From Chloroflexota bacterium (GTDB lineage Bacteria > Chloroflexota > UBA6077 > JADZDV01), in assembly GCA_020850915.1 (NCBI GenBank), contig JADZDV010000010.1, forward strand, positions 1 to 22,016: a stretch of 22,016 bases of DNA, in the 5' to 3' direction. Every line of letters starts with the position of its first letter. Within the stretch, counting starts at the first letter, position 1. Shown here piece after piece: positions 7,727-16,345 of the stretch. The position numbers and the translations under genes were made by a program. Under the pieces are notes generated by a model, which was given only the letters and a program-made list of their open reading frames with translations, made no database searches and was not told the origin of the DNA.

Positions 7727-9151
7727 ATGCCGACTGTGATCAAGTTCGGGACCGACGGCTGGCGAGCCATCATCGCCGAGGAGTACACGTTCGATAACGT
7801 CCGCATCTGCGCGCAGGCCGTGGCGGACTACCTGAAGTCCAGCGGCCAGGCGGAGCGAGGGCTCGTCATCGGCTACGACACGCGCTTCGCCTCCGAACGG
7901 TTCGCGGCCGCGGCAGCCGAGGTCACTACGGCCAATGGCATCAAGACCCTCCTCTGTGACCGCGCCCAGCCGACGCCGGTCGTCTCCTTCTCGGTGATCA
8001 AGCACGCAGCCGGCGGCGGCATTGTCATCACGGCGAGCCACAACCCGGGCTCCTACAACGGCTTCAAGTACAAACCTGACTACGGCGGCTCCGCCTCGCC
8101 CGAGGTGATCGCTGCCCTCGAGGAGCGGATCGACTGGATCGAGGCGCACCACAGCGTTCGCCGCGGCACTCTGGAACAGGCCAGTGCCGCGGGCACGCTC
8201 GAGTACATCGACCCCACGGCCGCCTATCTCGATCGTGTCCGAGAGATGGTGGATCTCGCCGCCGTGCGGGACGCCGGTTTGACGATCGTCGCCGACGCGA
8301 TGTACGGCACCGGCGCTGGCTACTTCCACAAGCTGCTGGACGGCGGCAAGACGCGGGTCATCGGCATCCGCCAGGAGCGGAACCCGGCCTTTCCCGGCAT
8401 CGCGCCCGAGCCGATCATGGCGAACCTGGCGGCGAGCGTCGAGGCGATCGAGGCCAATAAAGCGGACGTCGGCCTGGCGACGGACGGCGACTCCGATCGC
8501 GTCGGCGCGCTCGATGAGAACGGCGTCTTCATCAATCAGCACCAGGTCTACGCGCTGCTCTACATGTACCTGCTGGAGACCCGGGGCAAGCGCGGCGCGG
8601 CAGTGCGCTCGGTCACTTCGTCCATCATGGCCGACCGTCTGGCGCAAAGGTACGGCGAGACGGTTTACGAGACGCCGGTCGGCTTCAAGTACATCGGGCC
8701 GAAGATGATGGAGACCGGCGCGATCATGGGCGGTGAGGAGAGCGGCGGCTTCGGCTTTGCCGGCCACATTCCCGAGCGCGACGCCATCGTCTCCGGCGCC
8801 ATGCTGCTGGACCTGATGGTCCGCCTGGGCAGGCCGATGTCCGGCGTGCTGGACCACCTGCGCGACCAGGTTGGCTCGCTCTACTACAACCGGGTGGACG
8901 TGCACTTCCCGCCGGAGAAGCGCCAGCAGATCCTCGATCGCGTCGGCAACGCCCGTCTGACGACCGTCGACGGCAGCAAGGTCGTGAGCGTGAATACCGC
9001 CGACGGCTACAAGTTCATCCTGGACGACGATAGCTGGCTTCTGGTCCGCTTCTCCGGCACGGAGCCGCTCCTGCGGATCTACACGGAGACCACCTCGCCA
9101 GAGCGCGTGGAGCGTATCCTGGCCGAAGGCCGCCGCCTGGCCGGCGTGTAG
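7727..9151 (+). CDS. Phosphoglucomutase/phosphomannomutase family phosphohexomutase
   Basis: This enzyme of about 474 residues interconverts hexose 1- and 6-phosphates, feeding glycogen or sugar-nucleotide synthesis. All four active-site loops of the alpha-D-phosphohexomutase family are present: TASHNP with the phosphorylated serine at about residue 104, the metal-binding DGDSDR (253-258), the sugar-specificity loop GEESGG (336-341), and the phosphate-binding RFSGTEP (441-447). The GEESGG loop does not by itself separate glucose from mannose specificity. The ATG at 7727 has GAGG (7716-7719) at seven bases. An in-frame ATG at 7721 is almost adjacent to that site and is less likely. With the preceding SDR enzyme it would supply a GDP- or other NDP-sugar pathway. 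It lies behind a repeat-rich 128-bp leader. Confidence 0.93.
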   Translation: MPTVIKFGTDGWRAIIAEEYTFDNVRICAQAVADYLKSSGQAERGLVIGYDTRFASERFAAAAAEVTTANGIKTLLCDRAQPTPVVSFSVIKHAAGGGIVITASHNPGSYNGFKYKPDYGGSASPEVIAALEERIDWIEAHHSVRRGTLEQASAAGTLEYIDPTAAYLDRVREMVDLAAVRDAGLTIVADAMYGTGAGYFHKLLDGGKTRVIGIRQERNPAFPGIAPEPIMANLAASVEAIEANKADVGLATDGDSDRVGALDENGVFINQHQVYALLYMYLLETRGKRGAAVRSVTSSIMADRLAQRYGETVYETPVGFKYIGPKMMETGAIMGGEESGGFGFAGHIPERDAIVSGAMLLDLMVRLGRPMSGVLDHLRDQVGSLYYNRVDVHFPPEKRQQILDRVGNARLTTVDGSKVVSVNTADGYKFILDDDSWLLVRFSGTEPLLRIYTETTSPERVERILAEGRRLAGV

Positions 9152-9217
9152 CGCCGGATCGCGCGGCTGGCGGGCGATTGCGCGGCAGCTCGCGAGCCTG
9201 CGTTCGTCGAGGTCACG

Positions 9218-9250
9218 GGAGACCGCTCGACCAGGCTTGGAGCGGTCTCC
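9218..9250 (+). terminator. Stem-loop after the phosphohexomutase gene, probable terminator
   Basis: GGAGACCGCTC (9218-9228) and GAGCGGTCTCC (9240-9250) form an 11-pair perfect stem with an 11-base loop, 66 bases after the stop codon. No T-run follows, so it is not a textbook intrinsic terminator. It may instead stabilise the 3' end or act together with Rho. Confidence 0.45.
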
Positions 9251-9975
9251 ACACAATCTCTACTTCTGAACGCCCACCGGGCAGCATCCGATCCAGTTGA
9301 CGGCGGGTAGAGCAAGAGGGAGTGCAGCCAGGCCGGGCGCTCCCCACACCCAGGCTCCCGCCCGTGGAGGTCTCCATAACGGGTCGGTTACTCGTCTCGC
9401 TGCTCCCGCGGCTCACGTTGAGCGTCTCGTCAACCGTCCGCGTGGCCGCGGCGCCCAGGCTGCTGAAGAATTCAGACCTGCTAGCCCTCAATCCCGTTCC
9501 GGGACCCATCATCGCAGGCGTGCCGGCCGGAGGTCTGCCCTGGCTCATCGACGGTGGAGCAGGGCGGAGCTCGACGCTGAGGGCAGCCTGAAGGGCGTCA
9601 TTCACGGCCTGGTGTTTGCCGCGACCGGGACAACCACTTCCCCGGCCGGTGCGACCTTGACCCAGGTCGAGGCGAGCGTTATGTGCGTCGGCAGCGTGGT
9701 CGCGCCGTCCGCGTTCGTCCCGATCAGCGCTGGCGGCGACGCCGTCATCCGCGAAACGGCCACCCTGCCCGAGACGGCGACCAGCCAATCGTGCTGGTCC
9801 GTATCCCCGCCGGCGCCTGGATCGCCCACACGGCGCTCTAACCCGCCGGGGCAAATGTCCAGTGAAGCGTGCTGGGCAGGATCGCACGCCTGCCTAACGA
9901 CGGTGCTCTCGGGTCTCGTCTCCTGGCGTCAGGAGGTCCGGTGGGGGGACTGCCGCGAGAAGGTGCCCGCGCTGG

Positions 9976-10079
9976 GCACTGCCCACCAAGAGTCCGTAGA
10001 CACGCCATGGCAGATGGTGGGCAGTGCGCCCATACGGACCAGACAGTGCGTCCCCCTGGTCGGGTAGGGTGGGCAGTAC
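9976..10079. repeat. 12-bp inverted repeat with a third direct copy
   Basis: GCACTGCCCACC (9976-9987) is the exact reverse complement of GGTGGGCAGTGC (10016-10027). GGTGGGCAGTAC (10068-10079) is a further near-identical copy, 52 bases on. Between the last two, GACCAG and CTGGTC can pair. The arrangement permits two mutually exclusive hairpins, as in a structured leader RNA, but no known RNA family was recognised. Confidence 0.5.
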
Positions 10080-10405
10080 GAACCAGAGACCCTGCAACAC
10101 GTGATCATACGCGGCGGGCAATATTCGACCTATGGACCGTGGTTCAAGACAAGACGTCGTGTGTGAACCGTTCCACTCGACGATCGCCAGCGGCCGCCGA
10201 GCGACTCGCCGAGATGGACCTTCGAATACGGGCCACCAGGGTAACGTGGTCAATCTCGTCGCTCGTTGCGTGGCGCCCCCAGTGACGGCAGGGCTACCGC
10301 CTGCAGCCGCCGGTTCCTACAATGAGGCCATCCGGTTGCCTCATCCCAGGTCGCCGCCGCTCGCCACGTGCCCGACCTACTCGCCGAAGGGAGCCCTCAC
10401 CCACT

Positions 10406-11614
10406 ATGTCAGCACCCGAGCCGATCACCGGCCCGCTCGCCGGCGTGCGCGTCCTGGAGCTCGGATCGCTCATCGCCGGCCCGTTCTGTGGCCGCGTCCT
10501 CGCCGAGTTTGGCGCCGACGTCATCAAGGTCGAGCCGCCGGGCGTTGGCGACCCGCTCCGAACGTGGAGCATGCTGACCGAGCACGGCTCGCTCTGGTCG
10601 ATGGTCCAGTCACGGAACAAGCGTAGCGTCAGCATCAACCTGCGGACTCCACAGGGCCGCGAGCTGGTCCGCGGCCTCACCGACCACTGCGACATCCTGA
10701 TCGAGAACTTCCGCCCCGGTCGGCTGGAGCAGTGGGGTCTCGGGTACGAGGATCTGTCGAAAGACCATCCGGCGCTGGTTATGGTGCGCTTCTCGGGATT
10801 TGGCCAGACCGGACCCTACAGCCAGCGGCCCGGCTTCGGCAACATCGCCGAGGCGATGGGCGGGATCCGCTACATCACCGGCTGGCCGGATCGACCGCCG
10901 CTCCGCGTCGGGCTCAGCCTGGGCGATGGCATCGCCGCGCTGTACGGCGTCATCGGCACGCTCCTGGCGCTCCACACGGCTCGCGAGACCGGCCGCGGCC
11001 AGGTCGTCGACGTGGCCCTGAGCGAATCGGTCTTCTCAATGCTCGAATCCATCCTGCCAGAATACGGCCACTTCGGGCAGGTTCGGGAGCGGTCGGGCAA
11101 CATTCTGGGAGGGGCTGCTCCCTCCAACACCTATCTGACAGGCGACCAGCGCTGGCTGGCCATCGGAGCGAACAGCGACAGCATTTTCCGCCGACTGTGC
11201 ACCGCGATGGGCCAGTCCGACCTGGCACGAGATCAGCGCTTCGTCTCGAACCAGGCGCGGCGCCAGCACGTCAACGCGCTGGACGCCATCATCGCCGAAT
11301 GGACCGCCAGCCTGCCTCTCGCCGAGGTGATGCGGGCGCTGGAGGAGGCTGACGTCCCGGCCGGGCCGGTGTACTCAATCTCAGATATTTTGAGCGATCA
11401 GCAATATCAGGCGCGCGCCATGCTTGAGGATGTCCCAGACTCGCGGCTGGGGAGCATCGTGATGCCGGGGGTGCTGCCCCGATTGAGCCGCACACCCGGC
11501 CAGATTCGCTGGCCGGGCCCGGACCTCGGCGCACATACGGTGGAAGTGCTGACCAGCCTGCTCCAGAAGGGCGAGGCGGAGCTCGACGAGCTGGGCCGCC
11601 AGGGAGTCATCTGA
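10406..11614 (+). CDS. CaiB/BaiF class III CoA-transferase
   Basis: Class III CoA-transferases move CoA between carboxylic acids through an aspartyl-CoA intermediate. The product of about 402 residues matches the family length. It opens with the typical LAGVRVLELGSLIAGPF and GADVIKVEPP segments, followed by NKRSVSINLRTPQGRELV. The catalytic aspartate is D174 in LGDGIAALYG. The C-terminal part has DVPAGPVYSISDIL and the QYQARAML segment common in these enzymes. The ATG at 10406 is preceded by AAGGGAG (10387-10393). An upstream in-frame ATG at 10322 would add an unrelated 28-residue tail and overlaps a possible -10 box. The acid substrate is unknown. The acyl-CoA dehydrogenase at 16346 may belong to the same area of metabolism, but they are not in one operon. 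Confidence 0.92.
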   Translation: MSAPEPITGPLAGVRVLELGSLIAGPFCGRVLAEFGADVIKVEPPGVGDPLRTWSMLTEHGSLWSMVQSRNKRSVSINLRTPQGRELVRGLTDHCDILIENFRPGRLEQWGLGYEDLSKDHPALVMVRFSGFGQTGPYSQRPGFGNIAEAMGGIRYITGWPDRPPLRVGLSLGDGIAALYGVIGTLLALHTARETGRGQVVDVALSESVFSMLESILPEYGHFGQVRERSGNILGGAAPSNTYLTGDQRWLAIGANSDSIFRRLCTAMGQSDLARDQRFVSNQARRQHVNALDAIIAEWTASLPLAEVMRALEEADVPAGPVYSISDILSDQQYQARAMLEDVPDSRLGSIVMPGVLPRLSRTPGQIRWPGPDLGAHTVEVLTSLLQKGEAELDELGRQGVI

Positions 11615-11773
11615 CCCGCGAGGTAGCATGAATCGAGCGTCCGTCGCCGGTCCAGCCACTGGAACGTTACCGTCGTCAAGAATGGGTGGCACGGGTGTGC
11701 AGGCAGTGCGTCTACGACGTTGTGAGCCGTTCATCGCCGCGGACGAGAGGTCTGCCTTGAAGGTCGCGCCCGC

Positions 11774-12826
11774 GTGACGCCCACGATGGTCCTGCGCCTG
11801 GTCGTCGTCGGCATCCTGATCGCCTACGGCATCGGTTTCGGAGCGTACTTTGTCTACACCGTTCGCGGCGTCTTGCTCGTGCTCTTCGTGGCCTGGCTGG
11901 TCGCGACCGCTCTGGACACGCCGGTCGCCTGGCTGAGCCGGCGGCTCCCGCGCGGTCTGGCGATCCTCGTCTGCTATGTCGTCCTCATCCTGGCGATGGT
12001 CGGCCTCGGATCGCTGGTCCTCCCACCGCTCATCGCCCAGTCACGCGACCTGCTCTTCGACTTCCCCACCTACGCCGACCACGCCGAGAGCTTCCTCGGC
12101 GGCTGGCAGGCCTGGCTCCACGAGCACGGCGTAGACGTCGACTGGCGTCAGGAGGCGCTCCGGCTCACCCAGTACGCCGACGAGGCCCTCCTGGCCGTTT
12201 TTCGCCTGCCGCTCGCCGCCTTCAGTGCCGCCCTCTCCGCCCTGGCTGTCCTGGTACTGGCGCTGTACTGGCTCCTCGAGCGCGACACGGCTCTCGCCTG
12301 GCTGATCGACCTGTTCTGGCCAAACTGTCCCGAGCGCGCGGCGCGCCTCTTGACGCGCGCCGAGACGCGGCTTGGCGCCTACGTGCGCGGCCTCGCCGTC
12401 CTCGCGCTCGCCGTGGGAGCGGCCACGTACGTCGGTCTGCTCGTCCTGCGGGTGCCCTACGCGCTCCCGCTCGCGGTGATCGCCGGCCTGCTGGCGCTGC
12501 TCCCGACGATCGGCCCGATCATCTCCGCCATCCCGGCGGTCATCATCGCGGCCACCCAGTCCCCCACCCTCGCTCTGCTGACCGCTGGCCTCTACCTGCT
12601 CGTCCAGCAGCTCGAGAACTACCTCCTCGTGCCACGCATCCACCAGGCCGCGGTCGGCCTCAACCCGCTAGCGGTCCTGATCGCCGTCCTCTGCGGCGCC
12701 GCCTTCGCCGGCATCGCCGGCGCCATCCTCGCCGTCCCGGTCGCTGCTCTCCTGGGTCTGGCCGCCAACGAGGTCCGGGCCTCGCGACGGGCGCGGCTCG
12801 AGCCGCGCCCGCCTGACTCCGTCTGA
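11774..12826 (+). CDS. AI-2E family transporter (UPF0118 membrane protein)
   Basis: This 350-residue integral membrane protein belongs to the AI-2E family, whose members have been linked to autoinducer-2 export, and in some cases to ion/proton antiport. Two hydrophobic segments fill residues 5-48 and a third lies near 60-83. A soluble stretch follows, then a C-terminal group of helices with LLALLPTIGPIISAIPAVII and LNPLAVLIAVLCGAAFAGIAG, the conserved family blocks. The GTG start has GAAGG (11759-11763) at ten bases; the ATG at 11786 is an alternative. It is separated by 159 bases from the CoA-transferase, so joint transcription is possible but not shown. The transported substrate cannot be inferred. 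Confidence 0.9.
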   Translation: MTPTMVLRLVVVGILIAYGIGFGAYFVYTVRGVLLVLFVAWLVATALDTPVAWLSRRLPRGLAILVCYVVLILAMVGLGSLVLPPLIAQSRDLLFDFPTYADHAESFLGGWQAWLHEHGVDVDWRQEALRLTQYADEALLAVFRLPLAAFSAALSALAVLVLALYWLLERDTALAWLIDLFWPNCPERAARLLTRAETRLGAYVRGLAVLALAVGAATYVGLLVLRVPYALPLAVIAGLLALLPTIGPIISAIPAVIIAATQSPTLALLTAGLYLLVQQLENYLLVPRIHQAAVGLNPLAVLIAVLCGAAFAGIAGAILAVPVAALLGLAANEVRASRRARLEPRPPDSV

Positions 12827-13040
12827 CGCGCGCTCAGCGCTCCGCGAGCGGCGCGGCCATCCCCGGGCACGGCGCCGACGGAATCCTGCCCCGACCGGTG
12901 CAGCGTGTCGCCATGACAGGCCTCCCACCTGCTCCCCCACTCTCGCGCTGACGGGTCGGGCGGTCTCGGTGACACCGTGCGTCGGGAACGTCGAGCGTGG
13001 GACCTGGAGCGGCGCCAAGATTGGCCGACGACCATCGCGC

Positions 13041-13778
13041 TCAGCCCTCGGCCAGCTCCCGCAGCCGCTCGGGCTCGCGGATCACGATCGTTCGAACGCG
13101 CTCCTGCCGGATGACCCCTTGTTCGGCGAGCGCCTTCAGGCGACGACTCAGACTCTCCGGCGTGGTTCCCAGCAGCGCCGCCGCTTCCACCCAGGGCATC
13201 GGCATTCGCACGCGAATCCCATCGGCCACCGCCATGCCGGTCTCCGAGAGTCGCAGCAGCTCAGCGGCCAGGCGCTGGGAGACGTCGCGCAGCGCCAGGT
13301 CGCCAATGGCCCGTTCGGCATCGGCCAGGCGCCGGGCAAGCGCCTCGACCAGCCGCGTCGCCGCCTCCGGGTAGCGATCCAGGATCTCCTGGATCGCCTG
13401 GCGTGGCACCAGGCAGACGTCGGCCGACTGGCTCACGACGAGATCGCTTTCGTGGCGCACCGGCGCGAACAGCCCCAGCTCACCGACAAACTCGCCGGGG
13501 CCAAGCGACCGCACCACTTGCTCCCGCCCGCCCGCCACGGACTGCACCGCGTTGAGCCGCCCCCGCGCCACCACCACCAGGTACAGTACGGGATCCCCGG
13601 CCACCGCCAACCGCGCGCCCTTCTGATAGTGGCGGTGGCGCATCGCCCGCCCCAGCTCGGCAAGCGCCTCCGGCGGCAGGATCCGCAGGAACGGCACCTG
13701 CATCGCGCACGCCGGCACGCCCGTCGGCGACTCGGCCCCGGTCAGGCTCCCGTCGTGTGGCTCCGCGGTCGCGCTCAC
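13041..13778 (-). CDS. Crp/Fnr-family transcriptional regulator
   Basis: This 245-residue DNA-binding regulator has an N-terminal cyclic-nucleotide-binding-type beta barrel (about residues 28-140, with GPGEFVGELGLF at 93-104), a dimerisation helix (about 135-165), and a C-terminal winged helix (about 165-240) with the recognition region WVEAAALLGTTPESLSRRLKAL at 196-217. Only two cysteines are present (C24 and C122), so an FNR-type iron-sulfur cluster with four ligands is unlikely. The GELGLF motif resembles the phosphate-binding cassette but lacks the full RxA arginine pattern, so ligand binding is open. The GTG start lacks a clear ribosome binding site; an internal Met at residue 26 is an alternative. 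It is divergent from the secreted protein gene at 13943 and may control it or itself. Confidence 0.92.
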   Translation of the reverse strand: MSATAEPHDGSLTGAESPTGVPACAMQVPFLRILPPEALAELGRAMRHRHYQKGARLAVAGDPVLYLVVVARGRLNAVQSVAGGREQVVRSLGPGEFVGELGLFAPVRHESDLVVSQSADVCLVPRQAIQEILDRYPEAATRLVEALARRLADAERAIGDLALRDVSQRLAAELLRLSETGMAVADGIRVRMPMPWVEAAALLGTTPESLSRRLKALAEQGVIRQERVRTIVIREPERLRELAEG

Positions 13779-13823
13779 TTCAGGCTGCAGTATCTCAGAT
13801 CGCGTAGCCGGCCCTCTGCCGCG

Positions 13824-13839
13824 GATCGCTCAGGCGATC
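13824..13839. promoter_or_regulatory. Dyad in the divergent intergenic region, possible operator
   Basis: GATCGC (13824-13829) and GCGATC (13834-13839) form a perfect six-base dyad around TCAG. It lies 46 bases upstream of the Crp/Fnr gene start and 104 bases before the divergent secreted-protein gene. Crp/Fnr proteins bind such two-fold symmetric sites, but this does not match the standard TGTGA or TTGAT half-sites. The assignment is speculative. Confidence 0.22.
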
Positions 13840-13942
13840 GTCACCGTGGCCTGGCTCGAACTCCGCCCTCCCAGCGGTATAACTGAGGCAAGCGGTCGAG
13901 GGCCGCGATCGCCGGAGGCGTGAGAAAGGATCGGGGCTGGAG

Positions 13943-14593
13943 ATGTTCGCAGGCAGACTCACGCAAGTACTGGCCATCGTCGCCCTGTCCGCCTCCGCCG
14001 GACTGGCGCCGCTCCCCGCCAACCTGACGCCAACCGCCGTGCCGCCCGCGCGCGCCCAGGAGAGCTGTCTCTTCTCGCTCGGCTTCAAGACGCTCCACGA
14101 CATGGTCCCGGACGTCGTGGGGAGCTGTCTGGAGAACGAGCGCCACAACCCGGAGAACGGCGACGGCCTCCAGCGCACCACCGGCGGCCTGCTCGTCTGG
14201 CGAAAGGCGGACAACTGGACCGCCTTCACCGATGGGACCACCACCTGGGTCAACGGCCCGCTCGGCCTCCAGAGCCGACCCAGCGGCGATCGATTCCCCT
14301 GGGAGGAGGCGCTCGTGCCTCAGCCGCCGACCTCGGCACCACTTCCGCCCGCGGCCCGTGGCGCCGTCCAGGCCGCGGTCACCGACGCCGCGAAGCGCGC
14401 CGGGGTGGATCCCGCCAGCGTCCAGGTGCTCTCCGTCGAGGCGCACGACTGGGGCGACTCGAGCCTCGGCTGCCGCGAGCCGGGCATGGCCTACTCGCAG
14501 ATCGTCACGGCCGGCTTCATCATCCGCCTCCAGGCCGGCGGGCGAACCGTCGAGTACCACTCGGACCGCGGCAACCGCGTGGTGACCTGCTGA
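13943..14593 (+). CDS. Secreted two-domain protein of unknown function
   Basis: The 216-residue protein starts with a signal peptide: basic MFAGR, a hydrophobic stretch to about residue 26, and likely cleavage near ARAQ-ES at about residue 40. The first domain (about 42-115) reads FSLGFKTLHDMVPDVVGSC through TTGGLLVWRKADNWTAFTDG and FPWE, a pattern I recall in other secreted actinobacterial and chloroflexi proteins. A proline-rich linker follows. The second domain (about 140-216) contains WGDSSLGCREPGMAYSQIVTAGF and VEYHSD and recalls a small domain of secreted or lipoprotein hypotheticals. Cysteines in each domain could form disulfides. AAAGGA (13925-13930) supports the ATG. It is divergent from the Crp/Fnr gene. 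Function unknown. Confidence 0.82.
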   Translation: MFAGRLTQVLAIVALSASAGLAPLPANLTPTAVPPARAQESCLFSLGFKTLHDMVPDVVGSCLENERHNPENGDGLQRTTGGLLVWRKADNWTAFTDGTTTWVNGPLGLQSRPSGDRFPWEEALVPQPPTSAPLPPAARGAVQAAVTDAAKRAGVDPASVQVLSVEAHDWGDSSLGCREPGMAYSQIVTAGFIIRLQAGGRTVEYHSDRGNRVVTC

Positions 14594-15061
14594 ACCGTCG
14601 GCAGCTCCAGGCCGTCTCGCTCGCGCCAGTCGACCCAGCGTGCTCGGCAGACCCGGGACCGCGCTGGCCGGTGCCTTCACGTGGGTGCTCGACGACATCG
14701 AGAACGCCTACGACGGTCGCGAAGGCAGCTTTGGCCTCTTCAACGAGCGTCTCAACCGCGAGCCGAACGCCGCCGTCTGGCACGCTGCCGCCGCGCGCCA
14801 ACCAGGACCATGGCCCAAGGGGCGACGGCGCGCCCCGCCGCGCCAATCGTTGCATTCGCCGGCCGAAGATGCCACCATGCGGCACGTACGCGCGCGTCGG
14901 GGGCTGCCGTTCGCGCCGTGACTGTCCGGGCGCCGAGAGCGGCGTCTTCACTGCTCACGCGACCGGGGACCGCTGTCCGACACCGCGGGCGATCCCGCGA
15001 TCGCGACGCCAGGGCAGCGGGGCTGAACACCACACGACTGGAAGAGAGGGAAAGGAAGGTC
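14594..15061. other. 468-bp gap before the lipoprotein gene
   Basis: No intact gene is convincing here. The plus-strand frame through 14640-14800 is the only one with protein-like content and is listed separately as a possible remnant. The last 20 bases carry the ribosome binding site AAAGGAAGG (15051-15059) of the next gene. Confidence 0.5.
14640..14921 (+). pseudogene. Possible remnant of a larger protein gene
   Basis: The open frame starting with GTG at 14640 encodes up to 93 residues. Residues 14-50, including WVLDDIENAYDGREGSFGLF, have a balanced, protein-like composition, while the rest is Arg/Pro-rich like a shadow frame. The segment loosely resembles the C-terminal end of glycoside hydrolases, where a GxFGLF..dG.PKPA pattern is common. 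That comparison is from memory and weak. There is no ribosome binding site at the start. It may be a decayed fragment, or simply chance. Confidence 0.25.
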
Positions 15062-16288
15062 ATGGTCCACATGCGTCCAATTCACCAGCTTGCCGTTCTC
15101 ATCGCCGCCGGGGTGCTGCTGAGCGCCTGCGGCGGCAGCGCCACGCCGGCGCCAAAGTCGGCCGAGGCGCCCACCACCGCCCCGGCCAAGCCGGCGGCTC
15201 CCGCCGCGCCGGCCGCCCCTGCCCCGGCGGCCTCCCCGGCCGCGCCGACCTCACCCGCCCCGGCGGCCTCCCCGGCCGCGCCGGCTGCCGCCTCCCCGGC
15301 CGCGCCGGCTGCCGCTTCCCCGGCCGCCGCGAGCAAGCCCAGCGGCCCGGTCACCGAGCTTTCGGTCGCTCTGCTGCCGAACCTCAACTACATTAGCTTC
15401 TTCGCCGGAGTAGAGCGGGGCATCTTCTTGAAGCACGGCATCGACATGAAGCTCAAGGTGGTCTCCACCGCGCCAGACGCCGTCAAGGCGCTGGGCGCCG
15501 GTGACACCCAGCTCACCATCGGCGTCTGGTCCGGCCTGGCGCCCGCCAGGGCCCAGGGCCTGGACGTCAAGATGTTCTACTTCCTGGTCTCCGAGCCCTG
15601 GGACGTGAACTACGACCGCCAGAACGCCATCGTCGTCCGGCCGGGCGTGAACGCGAACACAGTGGCCGACCTGAAGGGGTTGAAGGTCGGCTTCCCGTTC
15701 GGCAGCGGCAACGACACCTACGTGCGGCAGCACATCGCCAAGGCGGGCCTCAAGCCAGACGAGGTCACCTACGTGAACGTCCCAACCCAGAACCTGCCGG
15801 CTGCCATCGCCGCGGGCCAGATCGACGCGGCCGGGACGTCCGAGCCGTACGGCATGATGACCCTCACCCAGACGCCCGGCTCGAAGGAGCTGGTGCGGAG
15901 CGGCAACGTCTACGACGGGCGGATCGCCGCCGCGGCCTCGGGCGCCTGGCTGGACAAGAACCCGGCCCTCGCCGAGCAGACCTGGGCCGCCCTCGCGGAG
16001 TCGGCACAGTGGGTGCGCCAGAACCCAGACCAGGCCGCGGTGGTCGCCTCCCACGTCCTGACCCTGGACGTCCCGCTCCTGCGCAAAGCGCTCGACTACG
16101 TCAGCCTCGACCCGCGCGTGTCCTCGAAGTTCCGGCAGGCGTTTGAGGATGAGAACCGGGTCCTCGTGGAACAAAAGAAGATGCCGGCCGCGGTCCCGGT
16201 CAGCGAGATGTTCCCCGAGGCGCAGATTCGAGAGTGGCAGAAGAAGTACGCCCAGTACACCAGCGACCTGAAGCCGCTGCCGGAGTAG
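15062..16288 (+). CDS. ABC transporter substrate-binding lipoprotein, NMT1/THI5/SsuA-like
   Basis: This 408-residue protein is a lipoprotein receptor. Its signal peptide ends in the lipobox LLSAC with C23 as the lipidated residue. Residues 24-95 are a low-complexity Ala/Pro/Ser linker encoded by near-perfect 24-bp tandem repeats around 15266-15325. The mature domain (about 97-408) has the family layout: ELSVALLPNLNYISFFAGVERGIFLKHGI, LGAGDTQLTIGVWSG, VADLKGLKVGFPFGSGNDTYVRQ, and IAAGQIDAAGTSEPYG. This family binds nitrate, sulfonates, taurine, thiamine precursors or aromatic acids; the ligand here is unknown. AAAGGA lies five bases before the ATG. No permease or ATPase gene is nearby. An acyl-CoA dehydrogenase gene follows after 57 bases, possibly in the same transcript. 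Confidence 0.9.
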   Translation: MVHMRPIHQLAVLIAAGVLLSACGGSATPAPKSAEAPTTAPAKPAAPAAPAAPAPAASPAAPTSPAPAASPAAPAAASPAAPAAASPAAASKPSGPVTELSVALLPNLNYISFFAGVERGIFLKHGIDMKLKVVSTAPDAVKALGAGDTQLTIGVWSGLAPARAQGLDVKMFYFLVSEPWDVNYDRQNAIVVRPGVNANTVADLKGLKVGFPFGSGNDTYVRQHIAKAGLKPDEVTYVNVPTQNLPAAIAAGQIDAAGTSEPYGMMTLTQTPGSKELVRSGNVYDGRIAAAASGAWLDKNPALAEQTWAALAESAQWVRQNPDQAAVVASHVLTLDVPLLRKALDYVSLDPRVSSKFRQAFEDENRVLVEQKKMPAAVPVSEMFPEAQIREWQKKYAQYTSDLKPLPE

Positions 16289-16345
16289 GCCCGCGACAGG
16301 TAGAGCAGGGCAGCGGAGCCCGGTGAGGCGGCCAGGAGGCAACCG

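Larger units (their letters stand above)
9152..10405. other. 1.25-kb region without a convincing gene
   Basis: Several frames are open on both strands (for example 9297-10067 plus and 9213-9887 minus), but none shows a family motif and they contradict each other. Short minus-strand stretches around 9602-9829 and 9330-9600 look protein-like in different frames, which could mean a decayed gene. A stem-loop lies near the left end (9218-9250). A 12-bp inverted repeat with a third copy lies at 9976-10079. A further small dyad, GGTTCA (10141-10146) with TGAACC (10164-10169), is visible. TACAAT at 10318-10323 may be the -10 box of the CoA-transferase gene, with no clear -35 box. Confidence 0.5.

Noticed and set aside
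7580..9256. Long minus-strand open frame of 558 codons
   Set aside because: It is antisense to the phosphohexomutase gene, which carries all four active-site loops. No family motif is seen on the minus strand.
9297..10067. 256-codon plus-strand frame as a gene
   Set aside because: It has an irregular Arg/Pro/Ser-rich composition, no motif, no ribosome binding site, and competing minus-strand frames of similar quality.
13041..13778. Oxygen-sensing FNR
   Set aside because: Only two cysteines are present (C24 and C122), so the four-cysteine iron-sulfur ligand set is missing.
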